DNA of 47,025 nucleotides from Luteimonas endophytica (GCF_029887875.1 NZ_JARXRM010000019.1:1-47025); one strand, 5' to 3'; shown: positions 25,385-37,076, numbered from the stretch's first letter. The notes: generated by a model from the sequence alone, not told the origin. A program made the numbers and translations.

Positions 25385-25936
25385 TCAGAACATCCCGGTT
25401 TCCAGGCGTGCGGCCTCGGACATCATCGAGCGGTTCCACGGCGGATCGAACACCAGCTCGACGTCGGCCTCGCCCACGGTCGGGATCATTTCCAGCTTGT
25501 TGCGGACGTCGTCGACCAGGATCTCGCCCATGCCGCAGCCGGGCGCGGTGAGGGTCATCTTGACCTCGACCATGCGCCCCCCGTCGGGCGCCGGCTTCAC
25601 TTCCGCCTCGTAGACCAGGCCCAGGTCGACCACGTTGATCGGGATCTCGGGGTCGAAACAGGTGCGCAGCTGTTTCCACACCAGCTGCTCGACCGCGGTG
25701 TCGTCGGCGTCGGCGGGCAATTCCAGCGGTTGCGGCGGTTCCTTGCCGAGCGCGTCGGCATCGCCGCCCGCGATCCGGAACAGGTTGCCCTCGATGAACA
25801 CCGTGTAGCTGCCGCCCAGGGCCTGGGTGATGTAGCCGATGCTGCCGGCCGGAAGGGTGACCGCATCGCCCTGCGGCACCAGCACCGCGGCGCAGTCGCG
25901 CTCGAGCCGGACGGGTTCGCTGCTGCTGGAATACAT
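25385..25936 (-). CDS. sufT: Fe-S assembly protein SufT (DUF59/MIP18 family)
   Basis: 183 residues. An N-terminal beta region (about 1-60, with LVPQGDAVTLPAGSIGYITQ) is followed by a linker and the DUF59 domain (about 90-180), with FDPEIPINVVDLGLVYE, the TAPGCGMGE motif carrying the conserved cysteine, and VFDPPWNRSMMSEAARLETGMF at the C-terminus. SufT-type proteins help mature Fe-S proteins. The sufBCDS genes are not in the window, so it stands alone here. Start ATG 25936. Confidence 0.92.
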   Translation of the reverse strand: MYSSSSEPVRLERDCAAVLVPQGDAVTLPAGSIGYITQALGGSYTVFIEGNLFRIAGGDADALGKEPPQPLELPADADDTAVEQLVWKQLRTCFDPEIPINVVDLGLVYEAEVKPAPDGGRMVEVKMTLTAPGCGMGEILVDDVRNKLEMIPTVGEADVELVFDPPWNRSMMSEAARLETGMF

Positions 25937-26035
25937 GGGCAGAAGATGGGGACGGCGCGGCGGCGCGCAAGGCGTCCATTGTATCGCCGCGCGGCGCAGA
26001 CGTTATGCTGGCGCGCCTCCCGCAACCGCGACTAC

Positions 26036-26449
26036 ATGCGCAAGAGAACCGCACCGGCCTCCCCCTGGTTCGCCACCGTCCTGCTGGTGCTCGGAAGCGC
26101 GGGGTGCGCCGCGCTGTGGATCATGCTGGCGGCCGCCACGGCGCGCCAGAGCAGCTGGATGGCAGTGGTGGCGGCGCTCGACGCCGCGCTGCTGCTGCGC
26201 ATGGCCCGGGTGTCCCCGGGTGCGGCGCGCGCGCTCTGGGGGGTGCTCGCCACCGCCGCGGCGATCGTGCTGGCCAACTGGTTCATCGCCGCCGCCCAGC
26301 TGGGCAGGATGTTCGGCCTGCTGCCCTGGGATTCGGCGCTCAAGCTCGGCGCGGGGCACGCCTGGAACCTGGCGCAGCTGGCCAACGATCCGGTCGAGCT
26401 GGCTTGGCTCGGCGCCGGGCTGGCCGTTGCGGCGGTGGCGTCACGCTGA
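26036..26449 (+). CDS. Small four-helix inner-membrane protein
   Basis: 137 residues, basic N-terminus (MRKRTAP) followed by about four hydrophobic segments: residues 11-34, 39-55, 62-85 and 120-137. I do not recognise the family. It is divergent from sufT (about 100 bases) and its end overlaps the end of the MocR gene by 9 bases on the other strand. TATGCT at 26004-26009 is a possible -10. High-GC third codon positions and hydrophobic periodicity support it as a real gene. Confidence 0.7.
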   Translation: MRKRTAPASPWFATVLLVLGSAGCAALWIMLAAATARQSSWMAVVAALDAALLLRMARVSPGAARALWGVLATAAAIVLANWFIAAAQLGRMFGLLPWDSALKLGAGHAWNLAQLANDPVELAWLGAGLAVAAVASR

Positions 26450-28033
26450 GCCGCGCGGGAACAGCTCGTCCAGGCAGGCCGCGAACAGCCTCATCCCCTG
26501 CTCGATCTCGGTCACCGACAGCCCCGCGTACCCCATCAGCAGCCCGGCCCGGTCGGGCGGATCGAGGTAGTACGGGGCGATCGGATACAACCCGAGCCCG
26601 CGCCTGCCGGCCAGCGCGATCAAGGCGTCGCCGTCGGCTCGCCCACGCCCGGCGATCCAGACCGGCAGGTGCATCCCGGCGCCCGAATCCGCGATCCGCA
26701 GGCGCCCGCCGCCGCACTCGCGCAGCAGCCGCAGCAGCACCGCGCGGCGCGCCCTCAGCGCCAGCGCGCTGCGGCGCAGGTGGCGCTCGAACCCACCGTC
26801 GGCTATGAACGCCGCCAGCGCCGCCTGGTCGATCGCCGGGGTGGCGAAATCGGCCAGCCACTTGGCCGAGACGAAATCCCGGCGCAGCGCCGGCGGCAGC
26901 ACCATGTAGCCCAGCCGGAGCGCCGGGTACAGGGCCTTCGAGAACGTCCCCACGTAGATCACCCGGCCGGCGCCGTCGAGCGAGCGCAGCGCCGCGAGCG
27001 GGCGGCCGTCGTAGCGGAACTCGCCGTCGTAGTCGTCCTCCAGGATCCAGCTGCCATGCCTGCGCGCGTACTCCAGCAGCGCCATGCGCCGCTCCAGCGA
27101 CATCACCGCGCCGGTCGGAAACTGGTGCGAGGGGGTCACGCAGATCAGCCGCGGCGGCGCCTGTTCCGGCAGCAGCTCGCAGCGCAGCCCCTGCGCATCC
27201 ACCGGCACCGGCACCAGCCGCGCGCCGTGCACCCTCAGCACGGTGCGGATGGCATTGTAGTGCGGCTCCTCGAATGCCGCCGGGTCGCCCTCGTCGAGCA
27301 GCACCCGGGCAGCGAGCGCCAGCGCCTGCTGGGTGCCGGCCACGATCAACACGTCCTCGGGCGCGGCGTACACTCCGCGCCGCCTGGCCAGGTAGTCGCA
27401 CACCGCACCGCGCAGATCGGGCAGTCCCTGCGCCGGCGGGTAGTGGGGACGGGTGTAGCGCGCCGCGTGCGCCAGCGCCCGTGCCCAGGCGCCGGTCAGG
27501 GCCGGGTTCACCAGCGGCACCCCGTACTGGAAGGAATAGCGCATCCCCGGGATGTCGCGGCCGACCAGGCGCTCTGGGTCGTGCAGCTGCCTCGCCCGCC
27601 GGGCGTATGCCGACTGCGGGGCGGCGTTCCCCGGGGCCGAGTCCGGCTCCGCCGGCGGCGCCATCCGCAGCGCGACGAAGCTGCCGGCCCCGACCTTCGC
27701 CTCCACGAACCCCTCGGCCCGCAACTGCTCGTAGGCGACCAGCACGGTGTTGCGGGACACGCCGAGTTCGGTGGCCAGCCAGCGGGTCGCAGGCAGGCGG
27801 CTGCCATGGGCCAGCCGCCCTTCCAGGATCGTCGCCTTCAGCGCCCGGGTGACCTGGGCATGCAGCGGACCGTGACCGTCGAGAATCAAGCGTACCCCCG
27901 GGTAGTACCGCCCCGATTCCACCTCGGACCGGCTGGCGCCGACAGTGCCGATGGTTGGCGGACCGGGCGCTCTTGCATGCAGGAGCACGTCCCCCCGCGC
28001 CTCGCCGCCGGGATCTGCGCAAATCCGGCACAC
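26441..28033 (-). CDS. MocR/PdxR-type regulator (GntR helix-turn-helix fused to aminotransferase-like domain)
   Basis: 530 residues if started at 28033; an in-frame GTG at 27922 would give 493, nearer the family norm. The winged-helix domain is at about 55-125 (RLPATRWLATELGVSRNTVLVAYEQL). A fold-type I aminotransferase domain follows. It has the PLP lysine motif FSKALYPALRLGY, DDYDGEFRYDGRP, and TPSHQFPTG. PdxR-like members sense PLP and control pyridoxal synthesis, others GABA or taurine use; no such target gene is adjacent. It is divergent from a TonB receptor with 93 bases between, so that receptor is a plausible target. Confidence 0.92.
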   Translation of the reverse strand: MCRICADPGGEARGDVLLHARAPGPPTIGTVGASRSEVESGRYYPGVRLILDGHGPLHAQVTRALKATILEGRLAHGSRLPATRWLATELGVSRNTVLVAYEQLRAEGFVEAKVGAGSFVALRMAPPAEPDSAPGNAAPQSAYARRARQLHDPERLVGRDIPGMRYSFQYGVPLVNPALTGAWARALAHAARYTRPHYPPAQGLPDLRGAVCDYLARRRGVYAAPEDVLIVAGTQQALALAARVLLDEGDPAAFEEPHYNAIRTVLRVHGARLVPVPVDAQGLRCELLPEQAPPRLICVTPSHQFPTGAVMSLERRMALLEYARRHGSWILEDDYDGEFRYDGRPLAALRSLDGAGRVIYVGTFSKALYPALRLGYMVLPPALRRDFVSAKWLADFATPAIDQAALAAFIADGGFERHLRRSALALRARRAVLLRLLRECGGGRLRIADSGAGMHLPVWIAGRGRADGDALIALAGRRGLGLYPIAPYYLDPPDRAGLLMGYAGLSVTEIEQGMRLFAACLDELFPRGSA

Positions 28034-28126
28034 CGAGCGATGCCTTCACCGCGCATGCTGACGCGTTAAAGATTCGTAATTTCGCTGTGCGGCCAGGCCG
28101 TATCCATCCAATCAGCGGAGTCAGTA
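28034..28126. promoter_or_regulatory. Divergent control region, MocR regulator / TonB receptor
   Basis: 93 bases with a small AT-rich core near 28063-28083. It must contain both promoters unless the regulator starts further in. I see no clear -35/-10 pair or direct repeats of the kind MocR proteins bind. Confidence 0.35.
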
Positions 28127-31042
<2,916 letters not shown>

Positions 31043-31057
31043 TCCACCGCGCGTCGG

Positions 31058-31086
31058 GCGGCGGCCTCCGGGCCGCCGCTCTTTTT
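31058..31086 (+). terminator. Intrinsic terminator of the TonB receptor
   Basis: Nine-base-pair stem GCGGCGGCC/GGCCGCCGC with a TCCG loop followed by TCTTTTT. It begins 16 bases after the stop codon. Confidence 0.9.
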
Positions 31087-31662
31087 GGCCTCGCGCCGGT
31101 TCCGGCATACGCCGCCGTCGAGCTTCGCGCAACCGGTGGTGCGCGGCGCGCACAACCTCGCGGCCCGGACCGGGCCAATCTGTACCGGTCCGCATTGCTC
31201 ATCTCTCTCTCCAGCAAAGGCCGGCTGCGGCCCCAGGCGCCCATCGCCGGCGCCACTCCCATACCAGAGGGGTCGTCACCACCATTCGCGGACATCGCCC
31301 GGCATGCCGGGCGTCTTTTTTTTCGTTCTTCTCGCAACTTCGGGAACCGTCGTTCCGGAGCAGCTACGTGCACGACTCCGGACGGGCGCCGTGCCCTGCC
31401 GGCCGGGAGCCGCTTTCCTGGGAATGGCTCCTGTGGATCGGCGCGGATTGGCGCCTGCGGCAGGCCATCGGCGCGATTAAGTTTGCACCGGTGGACGACT
31501 GGGAATGGCATGCGCGGCGCGCATTCGCGCACATCCCCCGGACGCTCGTCCCCGGAAACCTGCGGTCCATCCTGCCCACCCGGTCTTTCCCCCCCGCTCG
31601 CTTTTTCCGCTCCCCCCGGCCGACCCACTCTGGCCCCGCTCCCAACCGCAGCCGCCACCGCC
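31087..31662 (+). other. Gene-poor region with an orphan terminator; possible small RNA
   Basis: 576 bases between the receptor terminator and the AraC gene. There is no supported coding sequence; open frames here have no family match I can see. It holds a hairpin-forming stretch near 31166-31196 (GGACCGG and CCGGTCC arms) and a second rightward intrinsic terminator at 31296-31323 with no upstream gene to end. An RNA of up to about 230 nt ending there is possible. The part 31324-31662 shows nothing recognisable beyond serving as the AraC upstream region. Confidence 0.4.
31296..31323 (+). terminator. Orphan rightward intrinsic terminator
   Basis: Perfect 8-bp stem CGCCCGGC/GCCGGGCG around an AT loop, then TC and eight Ts. 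One of the best terminators in the window, yet there is no gene directly before it. It may end a small RNA or attenuate the AraC transcript. Confidence 0.88.
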
Positions 31663-32577
31663 ATGACCGTTCAATACCACTGCATTCGCTCCCATCAGTC
31701 GTTCGACCTTTCGCAGCAGCGGACCGACCAGCTGCTGGTACTGCATGGCACCGGCCGCAACCAGCAGGCGACGCTGCCGGCCCGCTGGATCAGCGTCTGG
31801 CTGCCCTTTTCCGACGGGCTCGAACTGGAATCGCCCGACTGCCGCTGGTCGCTGAAGCCGCGCGAGCTGCTGGTCTGGCGCGACGCGCCCTTGCAGGCTG
31901 GAAGCCGCCGCGGCGGCCCCTGGCTGGCCGTGTGCGGCGGGCCCGACGCGTGGGACCGGCTGCGGCGCCCGCGGCGCGGCGAGCCCTCGCTGGCACTGCT
32001 GCCGGCCGAGCATCGCTGTCACCGGGAAGTCCGCCGCCTGCTCGTTCGCCTGGCGCGCACCGCGCGGCGCCCGGCGGATGGCGCGCCCGACGCGACGGCG
32101 ACCGCCGAGATGCTGAGCGACGCGCTGGCCGAACAGCAGCGGGAGCTGCACGTGCTGCTGCCGCGGTGCAACGGGCGCACCCTGGTGCGCCGGGAGCAGA
32201 CCCTGATGCGGCTGCTGCGCGTGCACCACCTGATCCGTCGCCACGAGGAGGGGCGCGTCGATCTGGCCCGGTTGGCGGCCAGTGCCAACTATTCCCCCTG
32301 CCACCTGATCCGCAGCTACCGCGAGGTGTTCGGCGCCACGCCCTCCGAGCATGCCGCGCGGCTGCGCTCGGAAAAGGCCTGGCGCCTGGTGCGCGAGACC
32401 GACATGCCGGTCTGCGAGATCACCGCGGCGCTGGGCTTCGAAAGCCAGAGCGCGTTCTGCCGCGCCTTCAAGAGCAGTTTCGGCATGACCACCACCCAGG
32501 CCAGGCAACTCGGCGCGCCGGTGCCGATGCGCGCCGAGGCGTCCGGGCCCGAGTTCGCCCGCGCCCGAGCCGCCTGA
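31663..32577 (+). CDS. AraC-family transcriptional regulator
   Basis: 304 residues. An N-terminal region (about 1-185) has no clear ligand motif. The C-terminal AraC DNA-binding domain (about 190-290) has two helix-turn-helices: VDLARLAASANYSPCHLIRSYREVFGATP and MPVCEITAALGFESQSAFCRAFKSSFGMTT. The start is ATG 31663; no good Shine-Dalgarno is seen. The next genes are on the other strand, so its target is not evident. Confidence 0.93.
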   Translation: MTVQYHCIRSHQSFDLSQQRTDQLLVLHGTGRNQQATLPARWISVWLPFSDGLELESPDCRWSLKPRELLVWRDAPLQAGSRRGGPWLAVCGGPDAWDRLRRPRRGEPSLALLPAEHRCHREVRRLLVRLARTARRPADGAPDATATAEMLSDALAEQQRELHVLLPRCNGRTLVRREQTLMRLLRVHHLIRRHEEGRVDLARLAASANYSPCHLIRSYREVFGATPSEHAARLRSEKAWRLVRETDMPVCEITAALGFESQSAFCRAFKSSFGMTTTQARQLGAPVPMRAEASGPEFARARAA

Positions 32578-32612
32578 CGGCCGCGGCGGGCGGCGCCGGG
32601 GGCGGCCGTTGG

Positions 32613-34016
32613 TCAGTGGCCGCCGTCGAGCGCCTTGAGCTCGCTCACCAGCGCGTTGGCCATTTCGGCGCCGTCGCCGTAGAGCATGCGGGTGTTGTCG
32701 GCGTAGAACAGCGCATTCTCGATGCCGGCGAAGCCGGTGCCCTTGCCGCGTTTGATGACGACGGTGTTCTTCGAATCGACCACGTCGAGGATCGGCATGC
32801 CGTAGATCGGGCTGGCCGGGTCGGTCTTGGCGACCGGGTTGACCACGTCGTTGGCGCCGATCACCAGCGACACGTCGGTGTTGGCGAATTCCGGATTGAT
32901 GTCGTCCATGTCGGCGATCATGTCGTAGGGCACGCCGGCCTCGGCCAGCAGCACGTTCATGTGCCCGGGCATGCGCCCGGCCACCGGGTGGATCGCGAAC
33001 TTGACCTTGACCCCACGCTCGGTGAGCCGCTGGGTCAGCTCCCAGATCTTGTGCTGGGCCTGCGCCACCGCCATGCCGTAGCCCGGTACGATCACCACGC
33101 GGTCGGCGAAGGCCATCATCGCCGCCACGTCCCCGGCCTCGATCGGCTTCTGGGCGCCGGCGATCTCCTGCGCCTGCCCGCCACCGCCGAAGTTCGAGAA
33201 CAGCACGCTGCTGATCGAGCGGTTCATCGCCTTGGCCATCAGCCGGGTCAACAGCATGCCGGCTGCGCCCACCATGGTGCCGGCGATGATCAGCGCCTCG
33301 TTGCCCAGCACGTAGCCCTCGAAGGCCACCGCCAGCCCGGTCAGCGCGTTGTACAGCGAGATCACCACCGGCATGTCGGCGCCGCCGATCGGCAGCGTCA
33401 TCAGCACGCCCAGCGCCAGCGCCGCCAGGAAGAACGCGACCACCAGCGGCACGCCGAGCGAATGGATCACCGCCCCGCCCAGCGCCAGCGCGGCCAGGAA
33501 CACCGCGCCGTTGAACCATTGCTGCCCGGGGAAGGCGTAACGCTTGTCCATGCGCCCGTCGAGCTTGGCCCAGGCGATCACCGAGCCCGACAGTGCCACT
33601 GCGCCGATCAGCGCGCCCAGCACCGCCAGCACCAGCACCACGTTGCCTGGCGCCGCCCCGGTGTCCGACCAGCGCAGCAGCTCGACCGCGCCGATCGCCG
33701 CCGCCGAGCCGCCGCCCAGGCCGTTGTACAACGCCACCATCTGCGGCATGTCGGTGATCGCGACCTTCTTGCCGGAGTACCACGCCAGGCCGGTGCCGAT
33801 GAGGATCGCCAGCAGGATCAGGCCGAGGTTCTCCAGCCCGGGCAGGAAGAACGTGGCGACGGTGGCGATCACCATGCCGCAGCCGGCCCAGAGGATGCCG
33901 CTGCGAGCGGTCAACGGCGAGGCCATCCGCTGCAGGCCCAGCAGGAACAGGGTGGCGGCGACCAGATAGCTGATCTTCACCGCCACCGCCAGCACTTCCG
34001 GCAGCGACCCGGTCAT
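32613..34016 (-). CDS. pntB: NAD(P) transhydrogenase subunit beta
   Basis: 467 residues. About nine transmembrane helices (residues 1-265) are followed by the NADP(H)-binding domain III (about 290-467), with VIVPGYGMAVAQAQH, HPVAGRMPGHMNVLLAEAGV and GANDVVNPVAK. With PntAA and PntAB it moves hydride from NADH to NADP+ using the proton gradient, supplying NADPH. The start ATG 34016 overlaps the pntAB stop (ATGA). Confidence 0.97.
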   Translation of the reverse strand: MTGSLPEVLAVAVKISYLVAATLFLLGLQRMASPLTARSGILWAGCGMVIATVATFFLPGLENLGLILLAILIGTGLAWYSGKKVAITDMPQMVALYNGLGGGSAAAIGAVELLRWSDTGAAPGNVVLVLAVLGALIGAVALSGSVIAWAKLDGRMDKRYAFPGQQWFNGAVFLAALALGGAVIHSLGVPLVVAFFLAALALGVLMTLPIGGADMPVVISLYNALTGLAVAFEGYVLGNEALIIAGTMVGAAGMLLTRLMAKAMNRSISSVLFSNFGGGGQAQEIAGAQKPIEAGDVAAMMAFADRVVIVPGYGMAVAQAQHKIWELTQRLTERGVKVKFAIHPVAGRMPGHMNVLLAEAGVPYDMIADMDDINPEFANTDVSLVIGANDVVNPVAKTDPASPIYGMPILDVVDSKNTVVIKRGKGTGFAGIENALFYADNTRMLYGDGAEMANALVSELKALDGGH

Positions 34017-34318
34017 GGCCCGCCCCCCGCGCCGGGCTTGCGGCTGGACCTGAACATCTCCAGCATCCGCTCGGTCACCACGTAGCCGCCGGCCGCGTTG
34101 CCGGCGCCCATCAGCACCGCGACGAAGCCGATCGCCTTCTCCAGCGCGGTATCGGCGTGACCGAGCACCACCATCGCGCCGATCAGCACGATGCCGTGGA
34201 TGAAGTTGGAGCCCGACATCAGCGGGGTATGCAGGATTACCGGCACCCGCGAGATGATGACGTGGCCGGCGATCGCCGCCAGCATGAAGATGTACAACGC
34301 CACGAAACCGTCGATCAT
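34013..34318 (-). CDS. pntAB: NAD(P) transhydrogenase subunit alpha, membrane part
   Basis: 101 residues from ATG 34318 (MIDGFVALYIFMLAAIAGH), with GGAGCG just upstream. It has three to four transmembrane helices; SRVPVILHTPLMSGSNFIHGI and GYVVTERMLEMF are hallmark sequences of this short subunit. In three-subunit transhydrogenases it normally lies between pntAA and pntB. Here pntAA is about 1.6 kb away on the same strand, behind an intervening operon on the opposite strand. Confidence 0.95.
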   Translation of the reverse strand: MIDGFVALYIFMLAAIAGHVIISRVPVILHTPLMSGSNFIHGIVLIGAMVVLGHADTALEKAIGFVAVLMGAGNAAGGYVVTERMLEMFRSSRKPGAGGGP

Positions 34319-34526
34319 GCAGCGCTCCCAGGACCCGGTGCCGTCCCGCATCATAACCGCACATGAACCCGATGCCAGCCGGTCAACCGGCGTCCCTCCC
34401 GCGCGTTGACGAGGCATTACGTGATCAGCGAATCGACCGACGCAGGTGGACGGCAATCTGGACCAGTATCGCGAGGCGCCGGCCCTGAGGCCCCTGCCCA
34501 CGCAGGCGCGCGCTAGGGTGGCGCCG

Positions 34527-35093
34527 GTGAAAGCGCCCGCCGCCCCCGTCGCCCCGCCCCCGGCCGCGCTTCCCGTAAGCCCCCCCGCGGCGACCCTGGA
34601 CGCGTTCTTCGGGGAGGTCCGCGCACGCGCGTTCCGCTTCGCCGAGATCGGCCTGCGCAACCGCGACGACGCGCTGGACGCGGTGCAGGACGCCATGGCC
34701 CGGATGCTCGGCTACCGGGAGCGCCCCGCGGAGGAATGGACCGCGCTGTTCTGGACCATCCTGCGCAGCCGCATCGTCGACATCCAGCGCCGCCGGATGT
34801 TCCGGCTGGGCTGGATGAGCAGCACCGGCGAGGACGAGCCGGAGGGGCTGGACTGGGCCGACACCGGCCCGGATCCGGCCCGCGCCCATGAAGGTCGGGA
34901 AGCCTATGCCCGGCTGGTGGCGGCGCTGCGGGGCCTACCGCGCCGCCAGCGCGAGGCGTTCGGCCTGCGCGTGCTCGAGGAGCTCGACGTCGCCACCACC
35001 GCCAGGGCGATGGGCTGCAGCGAGGGCTCCGTGAAGACGCACCTGTCGCGCGCCCGCGAGGCGCTGCGCAACCGACTGGAGGAATTCCGATGA
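34527..35093 (+). CDS. ECF-type RNA polymerase sigma factor
   Basis: 188 residues if started at GTG 34527; an in-frame GTG at 34446 would give 215. I prefer 34527 because a TAGGGT box ends 7 bases before it, suggesting a leaderless mRNA, and because the extra residues look non-conserved. Sigma region 2 is at about 25-90 (DALDAVQDAMARML, WTALFWTILRSRIVDIQRRR); region 4 is at about 130-185 (LPRRQREAFGLRVLEELDVATTARAMGCSEGSVKTHLSRAR). The stop overlaps the next start (ATGA). The three-gene order sigma factor / small membrane protein / DUF3106 is recurrent in proteobacteria. Confidence 0.88.
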   Translation: MKAPAAPVAPPPAALPVSPPAATLDAFFGEVRARAFRFAEIGLRNRDDALDAVQDAMARMLGYRERPAEEWTALFWTILRSRIVDIQRRRMFRLGWMSSTGEDEPEGLDWADTGPDPARAHEGREAYARLVAALRGLPRRQREAFGLRVLEELDVATTARAMGCSEGSVKTHLSRAREALRNRLEEFR

Positions 35094-35491
35094 TCGACCA
35101 GACCGACTCCGATGCGCGCCTCGATCGCGCCGCCAGGGCCTGCCACCAGACGGCACTGGAGCGTTTGACGCCACGCACGCTGGCACGGCTGCGCCCGCAT
35201 CCCGCGCCTGCGCCTGCGCCTTCGCCGCGCGCCCGTCGGCTGCTCCTGGGCTGGCCGCTGGCCGGAGCCGGGGCCGCCGCCGCGCTGGCACTGGCGATCG
35301 GGATCGGGATCGGCCTGCCGCCGTCCGGCGAAACCGCGGCCCCCGCGCCCGCCGTGGTCGAGGCGCCGCCCCCCGCAGCCCCGGCCGTCGGGGCAGATCC
35401 CTACCGCGACGCCCTGGCGGCGTTCGAGGAGGATCCCGAGATGTTCCTGTGGCTGGCCTCGGCCGAGGCCGCACCGCTGGCAATGGAGTAA
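35090..35491 (+). CDS. Small single-pass membrane protein, possible anti-sigma partner (DUF3619-like)
   Basis: 133 residues. A charged cytosolic N-terminus (about 1-50), one transmembrane helix (about 52-75, WPLAGAGAAAALALAIGIGIG), a Pro/Ala-rich stretch and a C-terminal YRDALAAFEEDPEMFLWLASA. Position and layout fit the DUF3619 family seen between a sigma factor and DUF3106 in betaproteobacteria, but the assignment is by context. ATG 35090 overlaps the sigma factor stop. A one-helix protein coupled to an ECF sigma factor is a natural anti-sigma candidate. Confidence 0.75.
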   Translation: MIDQTDSDARLDRAARACHQTALERLTPRTLARLRPHPAPAPAPSPRARRLLLGWPLAGAGAAAALALAIGIGIGLPPSGETAAPAPAVVEAPPPAAPAVGADPYRDALAAFEEDPEMFLWLASAEAAPLAME

Positions 35492-35497
35492 CGACCG

Positions 35498-35905
35498 ATG
35501 CGCAACCCGATCACCCTCTTCGCCCTGCTGGCGCTGGCGCTGCTGGCGGCGCCGGCCCGGGCCGGGGACACCCCTCCTCCCTGGGAGCAGCTGGACGCGG
35601 CCCAGCGCGAAGCGCTGATCGCGCCGGTCCGCGATCGCTGGAACGACCAGCCCGAGGCCCGCGAGCACATGCTCCGACACGCGGGGCGCTGGCAGCGCAT
35701 GACCCCCGAGGAGCGGCGCAGCGCCCATCGCGGCATGCAACGCTGGAAGCACATGAGCCCGGAGCGGCAGGAGCAGACCCGGATCCTGTTCCGGCACCTG
35801 CGGACCCTGCCCGAGGACGAGCGCGGGGCGCTGCGCGAACGCTGGAACGCGATGACCCCGGAACAGCGGCAGCAGTGGTTGCGCGAGCACCGCCCGGAGG
35901 AGTGA
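35498..35905 (+). CDS. Exported DUF3106 protein
   Basis: 135 residues. Signal peptide about 1-22 (ends APARA), then short helical repeats of the form W..M[ST]PE[EQ]R, for example RWQRMTPEERRS, RWKHMSPERQEQ and RWNAMTPEQRQQW. This pattern defines DUF3106, which looks like a periplasmic Arg/Trp-rich helical protein somewhat like CpxP/Spy-type repeats. It starts 6 bases after the preceding gene. Its link with a sigma factor suggests an envelope-stress role, which is an inference. Confidence 0.88.
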   Translation: MRNPITLFALLALALLAAPARAGDTPPPWEQLDAAQREALIAPVRDRWNDQPEAREHMLRHAGRWQRMTPEERRSAHRGMQRWKHMSPERQEQTRILFRHLRTLPEDERGALRERWNAMTPEQRQQWLREHRPEE

Positions 35906-35916
35906 TCGATGCCGCT

Positions 35917-37020
35917 TCAGGCCTCGGCTGGCGGGCGTTCCGGCCACACGGTCCTGGCCAGCAGCTCGTCGTCCCAGTCGAAGGCCAGCGCGCCGTCCTT
36001 CAACAGCAACTGCACGAAATTGAGCACATTGCGCGCATACATCTCGCTGGCGTGCTGCGCGCCCTGGCTGGCGAGGTCGAGCGGTCCGGCCACGACCACG
36101 CCGCCGTGCTCGATGGTCTCGCCGCGGCGGGTCAGCGCGCAGTTGCCGCCGGTCTCGGCGGCCAGGTCGACGATCACGCTTCCTGGCTTCATGCCGGCGG
36201 CCATCTCCGCGGTCACGATTCGCGGCGCCGGGCGCCCCGGCACGGCCGCGGTGCAGACCACCACGTCGACGTTGCGCAGATGCTCGCCCAGCCGTCGCTG
36301 CTGCTCGGCGCGTTCCTCGTCGGTGAGCTGGCGGGCGTAACCGCCTTCGCCGGCGGCGCTGACACCGAGATCGAGGAACCGCCCGCCCAGCGATTCGATC
36401 TGCTCGCGCGTCTCCGGGCGCACGTCGAAGCCCTCGACCTGGGCGCCGAGCCGCCTGGCGGTGGCGATCGCCTGCAGGCCGGCGACGCCGGCGCCGATCA
36501 CCAGCACCTTGGAGGGGCGGATCGTGCCGGCGGCGGTGGTCAGCATCGGGAAAAAGCGCGGCGCGAGCACCGCGGCGATCAGGACCGCCTTGTAGCCGGC
36601 CATTCCCGCCTGCGAGCTGAGCACGTCCATCGCCTGGGCGCGGGTGGTCCGCGGCAGGCGCTCGAGCGGAAACGCCAACACCCCCCGCTCGGCGATCGCG
36701 GCGGCGCGCGCTTCGTCCAGTTGCGGCTGCAGGATCCCGACCAGCACCGCGCCCCGCTTCAGCGCGGCGATGCCGTCCGCCGGCGGCGGCTGCACGCACA
36801 GCACCGCGTCGGCTTCGCCGACCGCGGCGGCCGCGCTGCCGGTGAGCTTCGCACCGGCCTGCTCGTAAGCGCTGTCGGGGAAATGCGCGCCGGCGCCGCT
36901 GCCGCGCTCGACGTGGACCTCGGCCCCGGCGGCCACCAGCTTCCGGCAGGTTTCTGGCGTGACGGCGACGCGCCGTTCGCCCGGCGCGGTCTCCCGCGCG
37001 ATCCCGATCTTCAGTGTCAT
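35917..37020 (-). CDS. pntAA: NAD(P) transhydrogenase subunit alpha, NAD-binding part
   Basis: 367 residues, the soluble NAD(H)-binding domain I, related to alanine dehydrogenase. It shows MTLKIGIARETAPGERRVAVTP, the RQD-type loop region SSQAGMAGYKAVL, the Rossmann motif VIGAGVAGLQAIATARRLGA and VDLAAETGGNCALT. It ends 11 bases from the convergent DUF3106 gene. The pntAB-pntB genes that should follow are 1.6 kb downstream on the same strand, so pntAA probably needs its own termination or read-through; see findings. Confidence 0.97.
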   Translation of the reverse strand: MTLKIGIARETAPGERRVAVTPETCRKLVAAGAEVHVERGSGAGAHFPDSAYEQAGAKLTGSAAAAVGEADAVLCVQPPPADGIAALKRGAVLVGILQPQLDEARAAAIAERGVLAFPLERLPRTTRAQAMDVLSSQAGMAGYKAVLIAAVLAPRFFPMLTTAAGTIRPSKVLVIGAGVAGLQAIATARRLGAQVEGFDVRPETREQIESLGGRFLDLGVSAAGEGGYARQLTDEERAEQQRRLGEHLRNVDVVVCTAAVPGRPAPRIVTAEMAAGMKPGSVIVDLAAETGGNCALTRRGETIEHGGVVVAGPLDLASQGAQHASEMYARNVLNFVQLLLKDGALAFDWDDELLARTVWPERPPAEA

Positions 37021-37076
37021 GTTCGGCTCCGCGACCCCTCGCCGCCATCCTAACCGAAGCCCCGGGGCGGGTGCGC

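Noticed and set aside
31368..34085. 905-residue open frame on the plus strand
   Set aside because: Overlaps the AraC gene in another frame and runs antisense through pntB; the His/Gln/Arg-rich composition is a shadow. Its first 60 residues look more protein-like but lack any recognisable motif or good start.
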